Part shown: piece by piece, positions 60,241 through 64,000 of the stretch
How the letters are laid out: the number at the start of each line of letters is the position of its first letter
Position numbering within the stretch: position 1 is the first letter of the stretch
Origin: an uncultured Spirochaetales bacterium
GTDB lineage: Bacteria; Spirochaetota; Spirochaetia; Sphaerochaetales; Sphaerochaetaceae
Length of the DNA: 64,000 nucleotides
Assembly: GCA_934276485.1 (NCBI GenBank)
Contig: CAKQTE010000114.1
Coordinates: forward strand, 1-64,000
Reading direction: 5' to 3'
Made by a program: the position numbers and the translations under genes
The notes under the pieces: model-generated
The model's database searches: none
What the model was told of the DNA's origin: nothing
What the model saw: the letters and a program-made list of their open reading frames with translations, nothing else

Positions 60241-61105
60241 TGATGATCTTAGCAGGGGTGGACAAGACTCTTGAATTTTCAGGTATATCTTCCTTGATCC
60301 AAGCGTTGCTGGCAATTGTCGTGTTTGCTCCTATTGTGATATCTCCAAGGATTGTTGCATTTGCATAGATTGTTACGTTGTCGCCAACTGTAGGGTGTCT
60401 CTTTACACCTCTTAATAGCTGGCCGCATGCATTCTTTGGAAATGACAAAGCTCCTAGTGTTACACCTTGGTAGATCTTTACATTGTTGCCTATGACTGCT
60501 GTCTCTCCAATTACAACACCGGTTCCGTGGTCAATGAAGAAGCTCTTGCCGATTTCTGCTCCAGGATGGATATCGATACCAGTACGAGAGTGTATTGCTT
60601 CGTTCATCATTCTAGGAACCAAAGGAATGCCTTCCTTATATAAAAAGTGTGCAATTCTGTGGGAAGTCAATGCCTGTATTGCAGGGTAGCATAGGATGAT
60701 CTCATGAATGCCAGTAGCAGCTGGGTCACCCATGAATCCCGCTTGTGCATCCATCTTTAGCATTGCTCTGATATCTGCAAGCTCAGAGCAGAGCTTACAA
60801 ACAGTGGCTTTTGCTTGTGCTTCATGGTGTACAGGATCCTTGTTATCGTATTCTAGGGACAAAAATATAGCATCGTAAAGTAGATTCGATGCTGTCTCCA
60901 TATGAAATGATACGATTTGTTTGAGTGTTCTGCGGTCTGTAACGCTTGCGTGTCCGGGGAAGAAGAGACTTAAAAACTCATCTTCCATCCTTTCTATGTC
61001 CTTCATTGAAGGAAGTGGAGAGGAACCTCTAGAGAAGATTCCTCTGCGTGTTCTTTCAAAAGAAGCAAGATAGTCATCTAAATAGGGGGTGGAGTTGTAT
61101 CTCAT
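60209..61105 (-). CDS. cysE: Serine O-acetyltransferase
   Basis: A 298-residue left-handed beta-helix acetyltransferase making O-acetylserine for cysteine synthesis. A long N-terminal helical domain (1-165) precedes the hexapeptide-repeat region with GIDIHPGAEIGKSFFIDHGT, the catalytic His pair region, IGETAVIGNNVKIYQGVTLG and HPTVGDNVTIYANATILGD. The long N-terminus matches the EpsC/large SATase group also seen in plants and some anaerobes. No O-acetylserine sulfhydrylase is in the window. The end overlaps mtaB. Confidence 0.9.
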   Translation of the reverse strand: MRYNSTPYLDDYLASFERTRRGIFSRGSSPLPSMKDIERMEDEFLSLFFPGHASVTDRRTLKQIVSFHMETASNLLYDAIFLSLEYDNKDPVHHEAQAKATVCKLCSELADIRAMLKMDAQAGFMGDPAATGIHEIILCYPAIQALTSHRIAHFLYKEGIPLVPRMMNEAIHSRTGIDIHPGAEIGKSFFIDHGTGVVIGETAVIGNNVKIYQGVTLGALSFPKNACGQLLRGVKRHPTVGDNVTIYANATILGDITIGANTTIASNAWIKEDIPENSRVLSTPAKIIIKQKLPKETH

Positions 61106-61142
61106 AGCTTGAAGATACCTCTAATTGGATATTTTTTCTATC

Positions 61143-61676
61143 TCAATTGTCGTCTTTGACTCTTCTTTGCTTGAGTTTTTCACATTCTGGATATAGATAC
61201 TTTGCGCTGATTGCAGCAATAGCAATCTTTAGGATGTCTCCTGGAATAAATGGAACAAGTCCTGCCATCAAGGCTTTCTGCATAGGCATGCTTCTTGAGA
61301 TAGCCAAATATGGAACTCCTATTCCATAGATGAATACTTCCATAACAAGAAGAACACAAACATTGTATAGGATGTTTCCTCTTTTCTTGGATGCCATCAA
61401 TGAGCCAACACATACTGCAGGAAGCATTCCTAACAAAAATCCACCTGTAGGTCCAAAGAGAACAGCAAAGCCACCGCCGGATGTGAAGATTGGAAGTCCA
61501 ATTGCGCCTAGAAATAGATAAAGTGCAATTGAAAGAGTGGAATACTTTGCGCTTAGAAGTAGAGCTGCTAGAAAGCAAAACAAAGTCTGTAACGTGATTG
61601 GTACTGCACCAAGAGGGATCTTGATAAAGGCACCAGCAGCAACAAGTGCTGTAAACAAAGGAACTAGAATAGTCAT
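61143..61676 (-). CDS. bioY: Biotin transporter BioY
   Basis: A 177-residue membrane protein, the substrate-capture (S) component of an ECF-type biotin importer. About six hydrophobic helices are visible; family motifs are GAFIKIPLGAVPITLQTLF, GAIGLPIFTSGGGF, LFGPTGGFLLG and FIPGDILKIAIAA. It is regulated by BirA: an operator overlaps its promoter and ends 3 bases before its ATG. ATG 61676 follows AAGAGG (9 nt); an upstream ATG at 61730 would lie beyond the promoter. The ECF module genes are not in the window. Confidence 0.92.
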   Translation of the reverse strand: MTILVPLFTALVAAGAFIKIPLGAVPITLQTLFCFLAALLLSAKYSTLSIALYLFLGAIGLPIFTSGGGFAVLFGPTGGFLLGMLPAVCVGSLMASKKRGNILYNVCVLLVMEVFIYGIGVPYLAISRSMPMQKALMAGLVPFIPGDILKIAIAAISAKYLYPECEKLKQRRVKDDN

Positions 61677-61678
61677 AA

Positions 61679-61710
61679 CTGTAAACCTCTTAACGGGCAA
61701 GAGTTTACAA
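61679..61710. promoter_or_regulatory. BirA operator between bioY and birA
   Basis: On the bioY strand TTGTAAACT-N14-GGTTTACAG, close to the E. coli and general BirA box TTGTAAACC-N14-16-GGTTTACAA. It covers the bioY -10 region, start site and ribosome-binding site and lies 2 nt from the first possible birA start codon. Confidence 0.85.
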
Positions 61711-61730
61711 TAATGAATTATCACTGTCAA
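61702..61730 (-). promoter_or_regulatory. bioY promoter
   Basis: Minus-strand TTGACA (61725-61730), 17 nt, TAAACT (61702-61707). The -10 is inside the BirA operator. Confidence 0.7.
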
Positions 61731-61757
61731 TTATCGACAACAAAGTCTCTTTCTCTT

Positions 61758-62720
61758 ATGATGAAAAGCATGAATGTAAAAACTGAAGTTCTGCATGCTT
61801 TGATAGATAATCCAGATCAATACATTAGCGGTGTGAAATTGGCAAATGAATTCAATTGCTCAAGAATGGCAATATGCAAAGCCGTTGCATCATTGCAACA
61901 GGAGGGGTATGCAATTGAATCGTCAAAGCGTCTTGGATATAAGCTAAGCTCCAGAAGTGATGTCCTGTCAAAGGTAAGTTTGGAAAAGGATATCAATATC
62001 GATGGATTCAAGGTCTTTTTCTATCCAGAGATCGATTCTACAAACAAGAAAGCCAAGGAACTTCTAATTTCGGGAGAACAAACTCCATTTGCAGTAGTGG
62101 CAGAGACCCAAGTTGCAGGAAGAGGAAGACTTGGGCGAAGTTTCTCATCCCCATTTGGAGGAATATATTTCTCAATCGCTTTATCTGGAAACGATGTGTC
62201 CAATCCCGATCTCATTACAACATCAGCATCCCTTGCTGTTTCCAGGGCAATGGAAAGACTATCTGGTCAAAAGACAGATATCAAATGGGTAAATGATCTT
62301 TATCTAAATGGAAAGAAAGTCACAGGTATATTGACTGAAGGACTAGTGAACATTGAACAGGGGGGACTGGAGCACGTTGTTATTGGAATTGGTGTAAACC
62401 TATTTGTAAAACCAGAACAATTCCCTGCTGAGATTCAAAAGATTGCAACTTCTTTCTATCCAGATGGAAAGTGTCCTTTTTCACGTAGTGAAGCAATTGC
62501 AGCATGCGTCAGAGAAGTCGTGAACATCCAGAAAGAAGACTTCTTGCATGAGTATAGAGAAAAATGTTTTGTTCTTGGAAAAGCGCTATTTGTACATCGC
62601 TCTGGATGTGTGCGCGAGGCTAAGGCTCTATCGATAGATGATCATGGCCATTTAGTAGTACAATATCAAGACGACTCAATTGAAGCTCTCTCAAGCGGAG
62701 AGGTTTCGTTGAAGTTTTAA
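61758..62720 (+). CDS. birA: Biotin-protein ligase and biotin repressor
   Basis: Attaches biotin to carboxylase carrier proteins and, as biotinoyl-AMP dimer, represses biotin genes. The N-terminal winged helix (about 1-65: ISGVKLANEFNCSRMAICKA, SLQQEGYAIESSKRLGYKL) shows it is the regulatory class. The catalytic domain has AVVAETQVAGRGRLGRSF (biotinyl-AMP GRGRxGR loop), IKWVNDLYLNGKKVTGIL and VVIGIGVNLF, and the C-terminal SH3-like domain follows. Several in-frame starts exist (61713, 61758, 61761, 61770), none with a good ribosome-binding site; 61758-61770 gives the usual length. The BirA operator next to it suggests autoregulation. Confidence 0.92.
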   Translation: MMKSMNVKTEVLHALIDNPDQYISGVKLANEFNCSRMAICKAVASLQQEGYAIESSKRLGYKLSSRSDVLSKVSLEKDINIDGFKVFFYPEIDSTNKKAKELLISGEQTPFAVVAETQVAGRGRLGRSFSSPFGGIYFSIALSGNDVSNPDLITTSASLAVSRAMERLSGQKTDIKWVNDLYLNGKKVTGILTEGLVNIEQGGLEHVVIGIGVNLFVKPEQFPAEIQKIATSFYPDGKCPFSRSEAIAACVREVVNIQKEDFLHEYREKCFVLGKALFVHRSGCVREAKALSIDDHGHLVVQYQDDSIEALSSGEVSLKF

Positions 62721-62761
62721 TTTGTGTTTTTAATTATAGAATCGATATATGAGGTTAAGAA

Positions 62762-64000
62762 ATGCTCAATAAACTTAAGTATGCCTGGAAAGAGGCATTG
62801 GAAAATGAACTGAAATCTTATTTGTCAGTCGAGGAAATTGCACCTTTGACAATTGGCCAGCCACCTAAGCCGGAAATGGGAGATGTAGCATTCCCATTCT
62901 TTCCATATGCAAAGCTTGCAGGAAAGAATCCTGCAATGATTGCTAAGGATATCGCAGAGCGTATTGCTGACAAGCATCCAGCTGGAAGAATAATCCTTGC
63001 TGGTCCTTACTTGAACGTTGCATTTGATCTAGGCCTTCTTGCATCCGACATTCTTTCTTCTGTTGAAAGCCAAGGGGATGACTATGGTACGTCGGACTCT
63101 CAGAAGGGCAAGAAAGTAATGGTTGAATTCTCATGTCCAAACACAAACAAGCCTTTGCATTTGGGACACATGAGAAATGATTCTCTTGGACAGTCTGTTT
63201 CACAGCTGATCAAAAGTCAGGGTGCAGATGTCATGAAGGTTAACCTCATCAATAACAGAGGTGTTCATATCTGCAAGAGCATGCTTGCTTACAAGGTATT
63301 TGGCAATGGAGAGACTCCAGAATCCACAGGCGAGAAGGGGGACCATTTCGTTGGTAGGTACTATGTTAGATTCGCAACATGGGAAAAAGAAGTCGAACAG
63401 CAAAAAGTAGCTAATCCAGATATCGTAAACTCTCCAGATTTTATCGACCCAGGAGTGGAGGCGCAGAAGATGCTTAAGAAATGGGAAGATGGAGACGAGG
63501 AAGTAATTGCACTATGGAAGAAGATGAACAAGTGGACATTGGAAGGACTTGCTCAGTCATACAAGAACATGGGCATCTCTTTTGATAAGTACTACTACGA
63601 GTCTGAGACATATAAGTATGGAAAGGAAGAGGTTCTGAAGGGCCTTGAGCAGGGAATCTTCCAAAAAGAGGAAGATGGATCTGTGCAAGTAGATCTTGCT
63701 CCTATCAAACTCGATAAGAAAGTCCTTCTTCGTAAGGATGGAACAACACTATATATGACACAGGATCTTGGAACAGCTATTCGCCGTCATGATGATTGGC
63801 CATTCGATAGCCTTATTTATGTTGTTGCATCAGAGCAACAATATCACTTCAAGGTTCTATTCTATGTTCTAGGTCTTCTTGGATATGATTGGGCAAAGGA
63901 ACTGTATCACCTTTCATATGGAATGGTTAACCTTCCAAATGGAAAGATGAAGAGTAGAGAAGGTACAGTAGTCGATGCAGACGATCTCTTGGCAGAGCTT
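62762..64000 (+). CDS. argS: Arginyl-tRNA synthetase, 5' part (runs off the window)
   Basis: The frame is open from ATG 62762 to the last base (413 codons), so the C-terminal anticodon-binding domain lies beyond the window. It charges tRNA-Arg. Visible: N-terminal Add-1 domain (IGQPPKPEMGDVAFPFFPYA), the class I signature CPNTNKPLHLGHMRND, TTLYMTQDLGTAIRRHDDW and the KMSKS equivalent GKMKSREGTVVDADDL. A weak ribosome-binding site (GAGG) precedes the ATG; 41 nt separate it from birA. Confidence 0.95.
   Translation, partial: MLNKLKYAWKEALENELKSYLSVEEIAPLTIGQPPKPEMGDVAFPFFPYAKLAGKNPAMIAKDIAERIADKHPAGRIILAGPYLNVAFDLGLLASDILSSVESQGDDYGTSDSQKGKKVMVEFSCPNTNKPLHLGHMRNDSLGQSVSQLIKSQGADVMKVNLINNRGVHICKSMLAYKVFGNGETPESTGEKGDHFVGRYYVRFATWEKEVEQQKVANPDIVNSPDFIDPGVEAQKMLKKWEDGDEEVIALWKKMNKWTLEGLAQSYKNMGISFDKYYYESETYKYGKEEVLKGLEQGIFQKEEDGSVQVDLAPIKLDKKVLLRKDGTTLYMTQDLGTAIRRHDDWPFDSLIYVVASEQQYHFKVLFYVLGLLGYDWAKELYHLSYGMVNLPNGKMKSREGTVVDADDLLAEL

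Noticed and set aside
1..64000. CRISPR array, rRNA or tRNA genes
   Set aside because: No regularly spaced direct repeats and no tRNA-like cloverleaf with the conserved GGTTCGAATCC arm was noticed in the intergenic regions.

Overview
The window is a compact, AT-rich chromosomal segment carrying about 57 protein genes on both strands. It most likely comes from a spirochaete (Spirochaetota, Treponema/Sphaerochaeta-like). Support for that placement: a long SHMT, a hexokinase next to small signal-peptide proteins, a BMP-family nucleoside ABC system, a fused PyrB-PyrI, a CBS-type Mn-dependent pyrophosphatase, and a periplasmic binding protein ending its signal peptide in ..LFASG. Placement is from gene content and protein character only. 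No rRNA, tRNA or CRISPR array was recognised.

Layout. 1-2159: scar region with a TnpB-only IS605-type element sitting between fragments of a decayed Fic-type module. 2160-9526: glyA, a Cof-type phosphatase, a dihydropyrimidinase followed by a HAD-cytidine deaminase fusion, a phospholipase D-like lipoprotein and two envelope proteins. 9569-11968: rpiB and, divergently, a CBS-pyrophosphatase whose 5' leader contains a degenerate group II intron RNA. 12126-17603 (minus): rel, prmC, prfA and an SbcB-type exonuclease. 17686-25482: hexokinase, pyridoxal kinase, nucleosidase, patatin, radical SAM protein, UMP kinase, ssb and a lipoprotein. 25742-33771: prs, an aminotransferase, a giant acidic repeat protein, an inositol-phosphatase-like protein and a HAD-RidA fusion. 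33931-45227: nucleoside ABC transporter and its binding protein, then a pyrimidine operon pyrBI-pyrE-pyrF-pyrDK-pyrC. 45316-64000: corA with an upstream leader peptide, rlmI-like, phosphatase, hydrolase, phosphoglucomutase, comEC-like, AAA-ATPase/nuclease, rsmA, aldehyde dehydrogenase, pta, tyrA, mtaB, cysE, bioY/birA and the 5' part of argS.

How the parts work together. The middle of the window is organised around nucleotide supply: PRPP synthesis (prs), nucleoside uptake (ABC/BMP), de novo pyrimidine synthesis, UMP kinase, cytidine deaminase and dihydropyrimidinase. Biotin uptake (bioY) faces its own repressor/ligase (birA) across a clear BirA operator.

The most interesting signals are regulatory RNAs. 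(1) corA is preceded by a 25-codon ORF starting MDDGGSTPLP, which resembles the acidic/proline MgtL leader of enterobacteria. Three CCTAGG boxes after its middle can fold into two mutually exclusive hairpins, one of which buries the corA ribosome-binding site. (2) pyrBI is preceded by a 20-codon leader peptide with U-rich codons running straight into an intrinsic terminator, the layout of UTP-sensed pyrBI attenuation. (3) A cluster of TGCAACA boxes precedes the nucleoside-binding protein gene. (4) At least ten genes appear leaderless, with a -10 element, often of extended TGn type, only 4-9 nt before the start codon.
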